Origin: a virus
Virus record (IMG/VR): IMGVR_UViG_3300031223_000015
Location: 1-43,037 of that record
Length of the DNA: 43,037 bases
Strand: one strand, 5' to 3'
The position numbers and the translations under genes are program-made. Each line of letters begins with the position of its first letter. The stretch's first letter is position 1. Shown here one piece after another: positions 21,088 to 30,987 of the stretch. Under the pieces are notes generated by a model that had not been told where the DNA came from, searched no databases, and saw only the letters and a list, made by a program, of their open reading frames with translations.

Positions 21088-23198
21088 TGGCCGGTGCGGA
21101 TTATTTTTTACAGGCATTAAGCCTATGGAACCAAGAAGCTGAGCGCAAAGATAATGTTGCGTTTAGAGACTCACAGGCGCGTCAGACTCAAGAGAATACT
21201 GAGGCCCAGCGAACGATTGACAATAACCGTCTCGATGCTAATTTAGCGTGGCAAAAGAAGAAGTTTGACATGACCAATGCCAATACCAAACGGGGTCTTG
21301 GTCAAGGCGATAGACAAATAGATAACGCCCAGACGAATGCCGAGGGAAATGCGACACGAGCTGATAAGCGAATTGACCAGACTAGTAGACAGCAAGATTT
21401 CCAAGAGGGTAAGTTTGGTAAAACCCATGAGTTCAATAAGACTAAAGAGGGAAATCGTCAGGGTAATTTTGATGATAATTTAGACTTTAGAGAAAAAAGC
21501 TTAGCGCAGGATCAGAGCCAGTTTGATGACCGATTAGAGCAGAATCAGAGCCAGTTCGATGCTACTGACGAGAACGCAGATGCGTCTCTTGCTCAGCAAA
21601 AAGTACGTGATACCAACAGGCAGGCAAACGCAGAGGTGCGAAACGACATCGCACTTGCAGGCAATAAGCGTGTGCAGACGGTATTTGATAACGAGAAGGA
21701 CAGAACGCAACAGTTACAGCGTTCAGCAAAGCTTCAAGCGGATTCCCAGCGGGAAACCACAGAGCTTGCCAACAAGTCCCGAACAGAAACATCAGCGTTT
21801 ATAACGAGGGCTAACAGTGGCAAACAGGTTGATATTACTAAGATAATGTTAGGTAACAATCTCCCTGAAAACATAATGAATAGTGTGCGCCCTAATAGCG
21901 GCAAAGGGTCTGGTATCTTTTCACGCCTTGACCCAAAAACAGGCTCATACCTTTTATCCACTAAGGACAAGGAGGGTAACTTCCTGCCCTTTACTTTAGA
22001 CCCCAAAGCCAATAACTCCAAGCAACTGCGTATTGGTAAAAACCAATTGATGCAAGTACTGAGTCAAGTGTCAAACGTAGTCGGCCAAGTTGGTGAGCAA
22101 GATACCAATGGCAGTATGATGTCAGCGGCGCTTATCCAAAAAGCGGGGCTTATCATTGATGACGGCGAAGTGATAACGGGTGCAGTACATGACGCACGAA
22201 CGGACGCAAAACAACAGCAACGCGAGTACGTTAAGCAGAAAGCAGCAGACGAAGCGGCAGATGCAGCGGCCAAGCAAGCACAGGACGATGACATTAGGCG
22301 AGGCGGTGTGTTGAGGGAGGCTGGCGTTGGAGTGGAGAAAGCAACTAATTTCATTGCCAAAGACTTGGGTATTTTCGGCAGTAATCTCACTGACTTTTAT
22401 TTTGGAAAGAAAGCAAATGCCGAAGATATAGGAGAACAGCCCGAGAAAGCCATCACCCATCCAAAAGCGACACCTAAAGTGTGGCGGGATTTCCTCAAGA
22501 TAAATGCACCCGAGCAAGATGCGCGCAAACGGGCGGCGGCGGCGAAAATATTTGGTGATCACAAATCGGCATTAGCCTCTACTAAGCCCAAACGCAAAGA
22601 GGCAATGGATTTACTACGTCAGGCCAAGCCCGAAATGGATGTGCAAAAAACACTTAACTTTGAGGAGACAGGTACTTTCGCGTCACGCGAGGAATTAGAT
22701 ACCCTGAACCTGAAAAACAATAAAGATATAATCGAGTATCAGACGGCGGTTGAGGAGCTTCGCCAGTTGCAGGGTGAAGGTGAAGGCGAAATTTCACTTG
22801 CGGATTTCTACACGGCTGCCGACCCAATATTGGAGAGAGCCGCGCAGTTGGGTGTTCCTGCAGATTTTGGGAAGGGTCGTTCTGCTTATGTCAAGCAGTC
22901 CAAAGCGCGATTTGGCGAAGCATTGTCAAGCTTCATGGTTAGCACGGGAGCCGACCTTGATACATTGGTTGGGCTTGAGGGCGGTGTTGCGATGACTAAC
23001 ATGTTCTCTATCATGGAGCGCATGAACTACGACAGGGATGTTAAGATTACGTCACTGGCGATACCCTATGCGATGGCGATGGGCGGCGTCGATTTGACCG
23101 AGGACAATATCGGACGACTACAGCAATATGCAGATGACCGTGACATATCCTTAGAACAAGCGGCCATTGAATATGTTGACGAAATCAATAAATTGTAG
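21087..23198 (+). CDS. Ejected core protein, T7 gp15-like (703 aa)
   Basis: Residues 1-230 are extremely hydrophilic, rich in Q, N, D, R and K with repeated short patterns (DQSQFDDRLEQNQSQFD; AQTNAEGNATRADKRIDQ) predicted to form long helices. The remainder is mixed, including a second helical region around residues 470-700. There are no membrane segments. The order gp14-like, this protein, giant protein matches the three ejected proteins gp14, gp15 and gp16 of T7, where gp15 lines a periplasmic tube. Sequence similarity itself is not evident. Confidence 0.6.
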   Translation: MAGADYFLQALSLWNQEAERKDNVAFRDSQARQTQENTEAQRTIDNNRLDANLAWQKKKFDMTNANTKRGLGQGDRQIDNAQTNAEGNATRADKRIDQTSRQQDFQEGKFGKTHEFNKTKEGNRQGNFDDNLDFREKSLAQDQSQFDDRLEQNQSQFDATDENADASLAQQKVRDTNRQANAEVRNDIALAGNKRVQTVFDNEKDRTQQLQRSAKLQADSQRETTELANKSRTETSAFITRANSGKQVDITKIMLGNNLPENIMNSVRPNSGKGSGIFSRLDPKTGSYLLSTKDKEGNFLPFTLDPKANNSKQLRIGKNQLMQVLSQVSNVVGQVGEQDTNGSMMSAALIQKAGLIIDDGEVITGAVHDARTDAKQQQREYVKQKAADEAADAAAKQAQDDDIRRGGVLREAGVGVEKATNFIAKDLGIFGSNLTDFYFGKKANAEDIGEQPEKAITHPKATPKVWRDFLKINAPEQDARKRAAAAKIFGDHKSALASTKPKRKEAMDLLRQAKPEMDVQKTLNFEETGTFASREELDTLNLKNNKDIIEYQTAVEELRQLQGEGEGEISLADFYTAADPILERAAQLGVPADFGKGRSAYVKQSKARFGEALSSFMVSTGADLDTLVGLEGGVAMTNMFSIMERMNYDRDVKITSLAIPYAMAMGGVDLTEDNIGRLQQYADDRDISLEQAAIEYVDEINKL

Positions 23199-23203
23199 CT
23201 ATA

Positions 23204-23232
23204 TGGATAATAATTAGTATAACTGTTAAAAT
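23204..23232 (+). promoter_or_regulatory. Late-type promoter before the giant core protein gene
   Basis: TTAGTATAACT is followed by TG-T and the -10 TAAAAT (23227-23232). The -35 region TGGATA (23204-23209) is a partial match at 17-base spacing. The predicted start near 23239 falls at the end of the left arm of the hairpin at 23230-23260. Confidence 0.65.
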
Positions 23233-23260
23233 CCTATTACTAACCTAATAGGATTTTTTT
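23230..23260 (+). terminator. Hairpin with T-run that also masks the next ribosome-binding site
   Basis: ATCCTATTA (23231-23239) pairs perfectly with TAATAGGAT (23246-23254) around a 6-base loop, and can extend through flanking A/T pairs. A T-run to 23260 follows, giving a terminator for transcripts from upstream genes. The AGGA inside the right arm is the only ribosome-binding site for ATG 23262. RNA begun at the promoter at 23227 lacks the left arm, so the site would be free. Confidence 0.75.
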
Positions 23261-23261
23261 C

Positions 23262-26200
23262 ATGTCTAAAGAAGCCGATAGCATCATTTCCAAACTTATT
23301 GCCAAAGGTAAAAACTACGATGGCGATACCGTTTACGATAAACCTCATGGTCACCCCAACCGTAAGGGTTTTCGGATGACAGGTTTTGATACACCCGAGG
23401 TAACTAAAAATCACCCCAATGCGGACCTCGCTAAAAATGCGCTTTCGGCACTTTTTAGGAATGGGGCTAAGGCTGAGACGACAGGTGAGTTCGGTACGCA
23501 TGATCGTGAACTAACAGATGTCGTGGACGAGGAGGGTAATAACCTTTCTAGCGAAATGATAGCGAGTGGCCTTGCTTCACCCACAGGCTTCTCTAACGAG
23601 CGAGAAATGGAGTCCGAAAAGTACGGCAACATACGCCAAGCATTTGGTGAGGAACGTTCATCTAACCCTGTCCTAGCATCCTATGGTAATAAGCGCGAAT
23701 CAATTGATGACATGATCAAGCTGATAGGCCGTCGCTCAATTAAAAATAACAAAGGCTACTACGACACACGAGGAACAGGAGAACGTTCTTGGGACCGAGG
23801 CGTTGAGGACTCTAAAATTGCACTTGGCGGCGCGATTAACTATTTAGGTGACCGACTAGACTCCGATATTATGCGCGAGTATGGTCGTGAAATGTTCGTC
23901 GAGGCTGAGTACGATAATGCTTTTAACGGGCGTGAAGTGGAATCCTATGACGAGATTGAAGATATAGGCGATGTGATGACCTATGGCATGGAGAGCATCG
24001 GTGAAGCATTGCCAGGTCTTTTAATGGATGGGGGCTTAGCGGCTTTGTCAGGCGGTACAGCACTACCCGCTATTGCGGCAAAACGCACGGCTGGCGCGGC
24101 GATAGGTAAACTTGTTGCAGGCAGAATGGCAACTGGTGCGGCGGTATCGTCAGGGTTACAGTCCGGCGGTGCGATGGAGGCAGAACTAGAAGCCCAAGGC
24201 AGCGAGAACAATCCATACGCCCCTGTGGCGGCTGGCGGTGTAACCGCGTTAATGACTAAGCTTCCAGTGGGTGTTGTCCTTGACCGAGTGCTTGGTGTCC
24301 TTGACGAAAAAGCGGCTAAGACAGTTGGCGAGCGAGTCATCAAAGCGTTTAAGACAGCAGGCGTAGGCGCAGGCATAGAGGCACCAACCTCCGCAGTAGA
24401 ATCGTTATCTAACCAGCTCATATCACAGATTGCACTCAATAAAGAAAAAGTTGAGGTGGACATAGGCCAAGTAGTCGATGAAACCTTACGAGGTGTGATT
24501 GGCGGTGGTGCATTTGGCGCAACAGGTCAAGCAATGGCAGAGGGCGTCGATGCATCGTATCGCCACGCCGAGAAGCGACTTAAAGATTTCGGTGACGGTT
24601 ACGAGAAGAATGAAGATGGGACTGATAAAACAGTAGACGTTGAACAGCAAGATTTTGAGAACACAGAGTTGGGTATCAACCCTGCTGAGGTGCCCAATCT
24701 CTCGCAGAAAGATTATGATTATGTCAGCAAGACTATTGCCCCGAAAGGGCAGCCAATATCTCTTAAATGGTTAAAGCAGAAAATTGATAATGAAGAAGTA
24801 ACAGAACAACAAGTCACCAGTTTTCTCGCTGATGATATTAGCGGCGAAGGCAATGATATTTTCCAATTGCAGGGTGAAAAACGCAGTTTGAGTTTAGGTA
24901 AGCAGAAGTTAAGTGCTATCGCCAAGGGTGTGCGCGAAGGTAAAGTTAAACTTGAACCCGAAGCAGCCCGTGCGGTAGGCAAAGCCCTAAAGTCAGGTGA
25001 GGGTAAAGACATTGGTATGGCGCTCAAAATGGTGGGTAACTCATTTGACAGTAAAGGCATGAAGTCCTCTACTTTGGATGTAAGGGCCATGTGGCAGTCG
25101 TTTATTGAAAAGCAGAAAAAGCCTAACCCGCCCGAAGATAAAACGTCAGAGGCCAATGCCGAAGTAGATGGCTTAGGTCGTGACGAAGCACCAGATGGTT
25201 ACGGCGATGACGAGAACGTTGAGACAACTGCTGAGAAACCCAAGCCCAAGAAAGACTTAGACTTTATGACTTACGCGCGTGAACGTGCGGATATGGGTGA
25301 CCGGGAACTTAAAACAGCAGTTGAGCTGTTTGATAAGTACAAAGACACCAAAGACCCCGAGGAAAAACAGCAGGTAACTGAGGTACTGCGGTTTATCACC
25401 AAACGCGCCAAAGAAGGCATGAAGTTAGAGCGTGAAGATAACGTTTACCAACAAGTGCTGGACGAGTACGAAACCATTAAAGATTCTGATGATCCGAATG
25501 ACATTACCCGAGTGGAAGAAATTACAAAGTTTGTCAAGCAGCGCAATGACGAAAGTGATAACGCTAACCCGCTAGTGGCTCAACGCTCAGGCACGGATAA
25601 AGACGGTGAGTTCCAAGGTGACATTAATGATCAAGTCGAAGAAGGTGACACCTTCGAAGATTTGACCGTGGGCGAACTGGACGGCAAAGACTTAACCGAT
25701 AAAGAGCGCACTGTGAACCGTGAGGGCTTCGCTAAGCAGTTTACTGATTTAGTTACCCAGTTGGGCGAGTTACCGGAGTTCGCTGGACTCAAGGAACAGC
25801 TAGGCTTACTTCGACAGGTTGCTACGACTCGACTTCTCAAGGTGGACATGGAAGAAGTGGAAACCATGTCAAAAGGCAGTAAAGGCACTCACCCACGCAA
25901 ACTCGCCACCAAAGACCAGAACGCCATTCAAAACGAAGGTGAACGGCCAGCTCGTGTGCTTAACCCTCAATCCATAAAGTCATTGACTAACTCACTGGAA
26001 AAGGGATTGCCCGACAGAGCGTTAAAAACACTTAAAGAGTTAGGCTTATTCGTTGAAGGTCAGATGATAGGTGATACGCCCAGACGGACATTGGAAACAG
26101 ATCTAAAGCAGAAAGCCCGAGCGACTAAGGCCAAGCGTTTTAAAGGTGAGCTGAAAGATAACGAGGTGCTATCGACCAAAGAAGGTGACTCGTTTGAAGT

Positions 26201-29200
26201 CAAAGATATTGTCGAACTGGGCATGAACACTGATGGCATTAAGCTACGCGAAGGTAGCGAGTCAACTGTGTTTGAGGTTAATAGTCAAGATAATAAAGAC
26301 GGCTACACTGGGACAGTTCAGGGCATCGCCCAAGCATTGTACTCGGGCATATCGCAGATGATTGAAGCAGGTCACACGATTAATATGAGCGACTTGAAGA
26401 ATTCAACGGTTGTTTATAGACGAAAGATTTTGGGTAAAATTAAACGTGATAAAGATGGTAAGCCGATTTACGAGAAAGGCGAGCCGGTGCCATACCTCGA
26501 CGCCGAAGGTAATGAGGTGAAAGACTCAGAGGGCAAGACTGTGATGAAGCCTGTCTCTAAAAAGGTGATGCGAGAGAAAGGCCCAGTCGAAGATAAGTTT
26601 GAGCGAGTCACACTGGGCCAGCTAAAGCAGGGTTTGAAGCGTGGCAAAGACTACAAGGATGGCGTTGAAGCCGAGGCAAGTATTTACGATGACATCGAAG
26701 AGGGCTATGGCTCTGAAAGGGGTGACTTTCTTGACGTCGATGACATAAAAGAGGCCGACTTTTCCAAAGAGAGTGCGCCTGACCCCGTTACGGGTGCCGA
26801 ACCTTTCAGGGCCGAAGGAACCTCAGACACAGGTGGTGGTAGCAGAGTCGATGCGCTCGATACACCCAAAACAGATTACGTGAAAAGCAAAGACCGTCCC
26901 GACGACAAGGTAGAGACAGATGAAAGTAAAAGAGGACGTGCATCGCGTGCGTATATGGATGCAAAGAAAGAGTATAAAGCTATCCGTGATTCGTATGAGT
27001 CTAGGGGTAAGTCCCCTACTAAAAACGACACAAAGCGCATACAAGAATTGTTACTTGAAATGCGAAAGGCTAAAGCTGTGGTGCGCAATTTGGCATCTAA
27101 AACTAAAACTAAAGATAAAACTAAAACTAAAGACGTTCTGCACAATGCAAAAGTAGATAAGCGCGCCAACGACATCAAAGAGTTTGACGAACGTATGGAG
27201 AAAATGATACCTGAGTACGAAGAAGCCGTTGCACTAAACAGTGACCAGTTACAAAAGTTTACCGATGAGGAAGTGCAACTCATCGAAATGTACCAGCGCC
27301 GTGGTGAGGAGGAAGAGACCGATAACAGCGTCACAGGTAAGGTCGCTCGTAAATCTACGCCATCTAGCGAGGAAGATATTGCCACCCAAACTCGCAAGAA
27401 TAAAGGTGACCGGCTTCGAGCTAATCAGAAAGCCAAGCGCATGTTCCGCAGGATACGCAAGAAAGCACCCAAGGCTATTTTCCGCGTGTTAGAAATGATC
27501 AACACGCGTTTAGATAGGATTCACCCAGAGATTGCGCTGCTAACAAAACAGTACACTTTGAACAAGCAGATGAAAGCTGAACATTTAATTTCAGAGCTAA
27601 AAATCATCGGTGATGCTAACGCAGTGCAGAAGGGCTATGACGATATGATAAATGGCCGTGAGAGTACTGAGGCCAACAATTATCGTAAGTGGGTCAACAT
27701 GGTGGACTCTCTTGTCCGTGAGCATGACCCAAGCCATGTCGGTAAGAACGGCCTTGTCATGGGGCTTAACATGCAGAAGATTGACCAGAACAGGTCAGGG
27801 TTTTTGGCACTGGTCCGAAAGGCAGGAGTTAAAAAGCCCGAGGAATTTGTGGAGCGAGTTTTTGAGGGTAACGGTCAGCCACAGTGGGCTATCGACCCAA
27901 CGACCAGTAACTCAACACGTTCACGGGCAGATGAATTAGTTTCCGTGACTAAAGAGCTAAAGCAAGCGGGATTCTTAGATGATGACGCACCTCGTATGCT
28001 GGAACATTATGCGCACGCGGCATCGAACTGGTCTATGTGGAACAAATACATGGGCGAGGACGGGGACTCAAGTGCCAAGTTTAAGCACTTTGAATCTGAG
28101 ATACACCCTGCGAATTTGGATGAGTTTCACAAATTAATGTCAGGTGTCACAGGCAAGAATGCATTGGGACACAGCCCTTACTTGAACCGATTCAATTCGG
28201 CAGCACTGGCATTCCAAACAGCAACAATATTGTGGTTCTCCGCAGTTGCCAGTATTCCCGAAGTTGCCAGTATTGCATCCCGACACAAAGGGTCAATCGA
28301 CGGTTTGGGTAAGGATTTACGCGATGTTCTACAGGGTGTGCCCCGCAGTGAAATGAAAGATTTCGCCAAGGACATGGGCATTATTTCTACCGAAGTTGTC
28401 GAACATGCTATGCAACGTTTATACGCAATGGATGCGATGACAACTGGACGAACAGCCCAGCGAGTAACCTCTACTGTGTTTAAGCTGAACGGCCAAAACT
28501 GGCTAACTGAAACCAGTAGGGCATTGGCAGCATCATCGGGTAAACGTTTCCTAGAGTCTCATGCCAACAGTGATACAACGCGTTCTAAACGTATGCTTAA
28601 GGAGTTAGAGATTGACGCTAAGACAGTCAAAGCTTACCTTGATAATCCCGATTTGAAATCCAAAGAAGGTAAGGCGTATCGCGATGCGTTGCACCGTTTT
28701 GTAAACGAGTCGGTGACCAACCCGCATAACTCGCAGTTACCACTTATAGCAACTGATCCACGGTTTGCGATATTTACGTCACTCAAGAAATTCTTTTATG
28801 GTTTCTACGATAACGTGCACAAGTCTCTGTACCGTGATAGCAAAGCATCAAAAGCAGAAGGCACGCAGAGCGAGACAATGAAAGCTGTCGTTGTTACTGG
28901 CGCTATGTTGATACCAATGGCGGCAATGAGCGAAGTACTCAGGGAATTTATTAAATACCCATTTGGTAATCCTAGAGGCGATAGAGATTTATCGACGTTC
29001 GTGGGACAAACACTGATGGCAACGGGTGGAATGGGACCGCTATCAATGGCACAGCTACCCTATGAAATGCGTCAGTACGGTAAGAATCCTGCTATCACAT
29101 TACTTGGGCCAACGGCAGGCTATCTGAATGATTGGGTTAACGGTAATATGACGTTTGAACGTCATGTGCCATTTGCTTCACAAGTACCGTGGGCTAGAGA

Positions 29201-29240
29201 AATAGTCAAGGATGGGCGTAAAGCAATTACGGGCAAGTGA
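23262..29240 (+). CDS. Giant ejected virion protein with N-terminal SNase-like nuclease domain (1992 aa)
   Basis: This is the largest gene. Residues about 17-110 match the staphylococcal-nuclease fold: GDTVYD, then FRMTGFDTPE (equivalents of Arg35, Asp40 and Glu43), THDRELTDVVDEEGN (equivalent of Arg87) and IASGLASP, so a Ca-dependent nuclease could be active. Residues 235-330 contain two hydrophobic glycine/alanine segments. The middle 1000 residues are charged, with internal low-complexity repeats (KTKTKDKTKTKD). The last 250 residues have hydrophobic stretches (VVVTGAMLIPMAAMSE). Size, position and end resemble the T7 gp16 type of ejected protein, which usually starts with a transglycosylase rather than a nuclease. 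Confidence 0.8.
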   Translation: MSKEADSIISKLIAKGKNYDGDTVYDKPHGHPNRKGFRMTGFDTPEVTKNHPNADLAKNALSALFRNGAKAETTGEFGTHDRELTDVVDEEGNNLSSEMIASGLASPTGFSNEREMESEKYGNIRQAFGEERSSNPVLASYGNKRESIDDMIKLIGRRSIKNNKGYYDTRGTGERSWDRGVEDSKIALGGAINYLGDRLDSDIMREYGREMFVEAEYDNAFNGREVESYDEIEDIGDVMTYGMESIGEALPGLLMDGGLAALSGGTALPAIAAKRTAGAAIGKLVAGRMATGAAVSSGLQSGGAMEAELEAQGSENNPYAPVAAGGVTALMTKLPVGVVLDRVLGVLDEKAAKTVGERVIKAFKTAGVGAGIEAPTSAVESLSNQLISQIALNKEKVEVDIGQVVDETLRGVIGGGAFGATGQAMAEGVDASYRHAEKRLKDFGDGYEKNEDGTDKTVDVEQQDFENTELGINPAEVPNLSQKDYDYVSKTIAPKGQPISLKWLKQKIDNEEVTEQQVTSFLADDISGEGNDIFQLQGEKRSLSLGKQKLSAIAKGVREGKVKLEPEAARAVGKALKSGEGKDIGMALKMVGNSFDSKGMKSSTLDVRAMWQSFIEKQKKPNPPEDKTSEANAEVDGLGRDEAPDGYGDDENVETTAEKPKPKKDLDFMTYARERADMGDRELKTAVELFDKYKDTKDPEEKQQVTEVLRFITKRAKEGMKLEREDNVYQQVLDEYETIKDSDDPNDITRVEEITKFVKQRNDESDNANPLVAQRSGTDKDGEFQGDINDQVEEGDTFEDLTVGELDGKDLTDKERTVNREGFAKQFTDLVTQLGELPEFAGLKEQLGLLRQVATTRLLKVDMEEVETMSKGSKGTHPRKLATKDQNAIQNEGERPARVLNPQSIKSLTNSLEKGLPDRALKTLKELGLFVEGQMIGDTPRRTLETDLKQKARATKAKRFKGELKDNEVLSTKEGDSFEVKDIVELGMNTDGIKLREGSESTVFEVNSQDNKDGYTGTVQGIAQALYSGISQMIEAGHTINMSDLKNSTVVYRRKILGKIKRDKDGKPIYEKGEPVPYLDAEGNEVKDSEGKTVMKPVSKKVMREKGPVEDKFERVTLGQLKQGLKRGKDYKDGVEAEASIYDDIEEGYGSERGDFLDVDDIKEADFSKESAPDPVTGAEPFRAEGTSDTGGGSRVDALDTPKTDYVKSKDRPDDKVETDESKRGRASRAYMDAKKEYKAIRDSYESRGKSPTKNDTKRIQELLLEMRKAKAVVRNLASKTKTKDKTKTKDVLHNAKVDKRANDIKEFDERMEKMIPEYEEAVALNSDQLQKFTDEEVQLIEMYQRRGEEEETDNSVTGKVARKSTPSSEEDIATQTRKNKGDRLRANQKAKRMFRRIRKKAPKAIFRVLEMINTRLDRIHPEIALLTKQYTLNKQMKAEHLISELKIIGDANAVQKGYDDMINGRESTEANNYRKWVNMVDSLVREHDPSHVGKNGLVMGLNMQKIDQNRSGFLALVRKAGVKKPEEFVERVFEGNGQPQWAIDPTTSNSTRSRADELVSVTKELKQAGFLDDDAPRMLEHYAHAASNWSMWNKYMGEDGDSSAKFKHFESEIHPANLDEFHKLMSGVTGKNALGHSPYLNRFNSAALAFQTATILWFSAVASIPEVASIASRHKGSIDGLGKDLRDVLQGVPRSEMKDFAKDMGIISTEVVEHAMQRLYAMDAMTTGRTAQRVTSTVFKLNGQNWLTETSRALAASSGKRFLESHANSDTTRSKRMLKELEIDAKTVKAYLDNPDLKSKEGKAYRDALHRFVNESVTNPHNSQLPLIATDPRFAIFTSLKKFFYGFYDNVHKSLYRDSKASKAEGTQSETMKAVVVTGAMLIPMAAMSEVLREFIKYPFGNPRGDRDLSTFVGQTLMATGGMGPLSMAQLPYEMRQYGKNPAITLLGPTAGYLNDWVNGNMTFERHVPFASQVPWAREIVKDGRKAITGK

Positions 29241-29264
29241 CATTAGTAGTAATACTGTTATAAT
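29237..29264 (+). promoter_or_regulatory. Late-type promoter before the nozzle gene
   Basis: AGTAATACT (29248-29256) followed by TG-T and a perfect TATAAT (29259-29264) repeats the shared motif. GTGACA (29237-29242) is a 5/6 match to the -35 at 16-base spacing. The predicted start is near 29271. Confidence 0.72.
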
Positions 29265-29265
29265 T

Positions 29266-29302
29266 GTAGTAGCGAACTAATAGGAGTGTTCCATGCTACT
29301 AC
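29266..29302 (+). other. Inverted repeat that would enclose the start codon of the nozzle gene
   Basis: GTAGTAGC (29266-29273) pairs with GCTACTAC (29295-29302). The loop holds AGGAG (29283-29287), and ATG 29293-29295 touches the right arm. Read-through RNA could fold this way and be poorly translated, whereas RNA begun near 29271 lacks most of the left arm. Confidence 0.55.
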
Positions 29303-30987
29303 TGATAACTGAATTTCGAGGGATGGCACCTCGTCTCAATCCAGAACAACTTGCCGATGGTTTAAGCGTTACGGCCACTAATGTTGATTTGTCTGAGACG
29401 CTTCAAGGATGGTGTTCCCCTCTTGATTTGTCTCAGGTAGTTCCAACAGCGGCTACGCACCTTTTCCACTATGCTGAAACCTACTGGTTCTCATGGGATA
29501 CACCAACCCAAGCGATTGAAGCTCCGCTGCTTAATGATCCTTTTAAGACGGTCATTATTACTGACGGTGACTTCCCCAAAGTGACTCGCCTCGATATTGC
29601 CACAGGCGGCTCAGTGTTTCCCAATATAGCCTACCGTTTGGGTCTACCCGAACCTGGCGTAGTAACTCACACTGTAGATAACAACGAATTGTATTCAGGT
29701 CCATCTAGCGGTGACTCAGATTACGACGGTACTGACCTTGATGACTTTACTACCAGTTACAAGATTACCTTTATTGATATATGGGGCAGGGAGAGCGTTG
29801 CTTCGTTTGCATCTGAGAATGCCACTATCAGGGAATACGAGGGTCAAATGGTGTTGAAAGTAACACTCACTTTTCCTGCGGTGCCTACAGGCTATCCACT
29901 GCTAGGTGATGGCAGTCAGTTTCGTATTTACAGATTGAACAACTCAAGCACAGGGCAAGGTATCTACCAGTTCCTCGCCGATGTAGATTCGGCAGAGAGT
30001 ACTTACGTTGACCGCCTTACATCTGCAGATTTGCAAGAAGGTCTGTTCGCTGATGACTGGCTGCCACCACCGGACGATAACCTAACTAATTTCCCCAACG
30101 GTCCTTTGCAACATATCTGTGTTCTTAGTGAGGCATTTCTGGGAGGACATAACGATAAGATGGTTTGTTTCTCTGAGCCAAGAGTAACCCACGCATGGCC
30201 TTCTGAGTACTACATGGTGTTCGCTGAGAAGATTATATGCACGGTTAACTACGGCGCTGACATGGTGGTACTCACCAACGACCACCCTTATATTGTCTCA
30301 GGCGTAAGCCCTGCGTCAATAAGCAGAGTTCGTCTAGCTAGCCCTGCACCGGCCATTAACTCCGAGGCAGTGGTTGAAGTTGCAGGCGCAGTTTTCTACG
30401 CTGGCAAACGAGGCCTGTATGTTATCGATGGCAACCAAGTGATCCTCGCCAGTGAAACGTTTTATGACGCTAAGCAGTGGCGAGCATTGCAACCCACAAC
30501 TATGCGATTTTTGAGACACCAAGACAACCTAGTCATTAAGCTGTTCGACGGTCGCATATTAATGTTTGACCCGACTAATCCGACAGGTGGTTTTACCAGC
30601 GTTGAATTAGACACTAAGGCACTCCACAATGACCCGCAATCAGAATCTTTAGTCTACTCGGATGCGTCCGGTAACTTGTTTGAATTTGATGGCGGTTCTG
30701 AAAACATGGCCGTCACGTTTGAGTCTAAGCACTATCGTTTTCACGACCCTAAGAGCATGTATGTGGGTAGGGTCAGGGCTAATAGCTACCCTGTTGATGT
30801 TGAGTTTGTCACTGAGCGTAGAAACGGTAACCAATACTCAACGGTCAGAACGGTCACTGATGATACGTTCTTCTATCTTGAAACTAAGAGTGAAGCTGTT
30901 GAGTTTTTCATGCGAGTTGCGGGTGATGTCGATATTCGAAGCATTGGATGGGCATCTTCCATACAGGAGTTAAACGCCGATGTCTAA
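29293..30987 (+). CDS. Tail nozzle / stabilisation protein (564 aa)
   Basis: The protein begins LLLITEFRGMAPRLNPEQLADGLSVTATNVDLSETLQGW, the standard opening of podovirus nozzle proteins (T7 gp12-like or P22 gp10-like), which assemble as a beta-propeller ring below the adaptor. Further family features are DGTDLDDFTTSYKITFIDIWGRES, SQFRIYRLNNS and GGHNDKMVCFSEP with WPSEY (the aligned segment around residue 290-315). The length is normal. The 3' end overlaps the fibre gene by 8 bases. Confidence 0.8.
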   Translation: MLLLITEFRGMAPRLNPEQLADGLSVTATNVDLSETLQGWCSPLDLSQVVPTAATHLFHYAETYWFSWDTPTQAIEAPLLNDPFKTVIITDGDFPKVTRLDIATGGSVFPNIAYRLGLPEPGVVTHTVDNNELYSGPSSGDSDYDGTDLDDFTTSYKITFIDIWGRESVASFASENATIREYEGQMVLKVTLTFPAVPTGYPLLGDGSQFRIYRLNNSSTGQGIYQFLADVDSAESTYVDRLTSADLQEGLFADDWLPPPDDNLTNFPNGPLQHICVLSEAFLGGHNDKMVCFSEPRVTHAWPSEYYMVFAEKIICTVNYGADMVVLTNDHPYIVSGVSPASISRVRLASPAPAINSEAVVEVAGAVFYAGKRGLYVIDGNQVILASETFYDAKQWRALQPTTMRFLRHQDNLVIKLFDGRILMFDPTNPTGGFTSVELDTKALHNDPQSESLVYSDASGNLFEFDGGSENMAVTFESKHYRFHDPKSMYVGRVRANSYPVDVEFVTERRNGNQYSTVRTVTDDTFFYLETKSEAVEFFMRVAGDVDIRSIGWASSIQELNADV

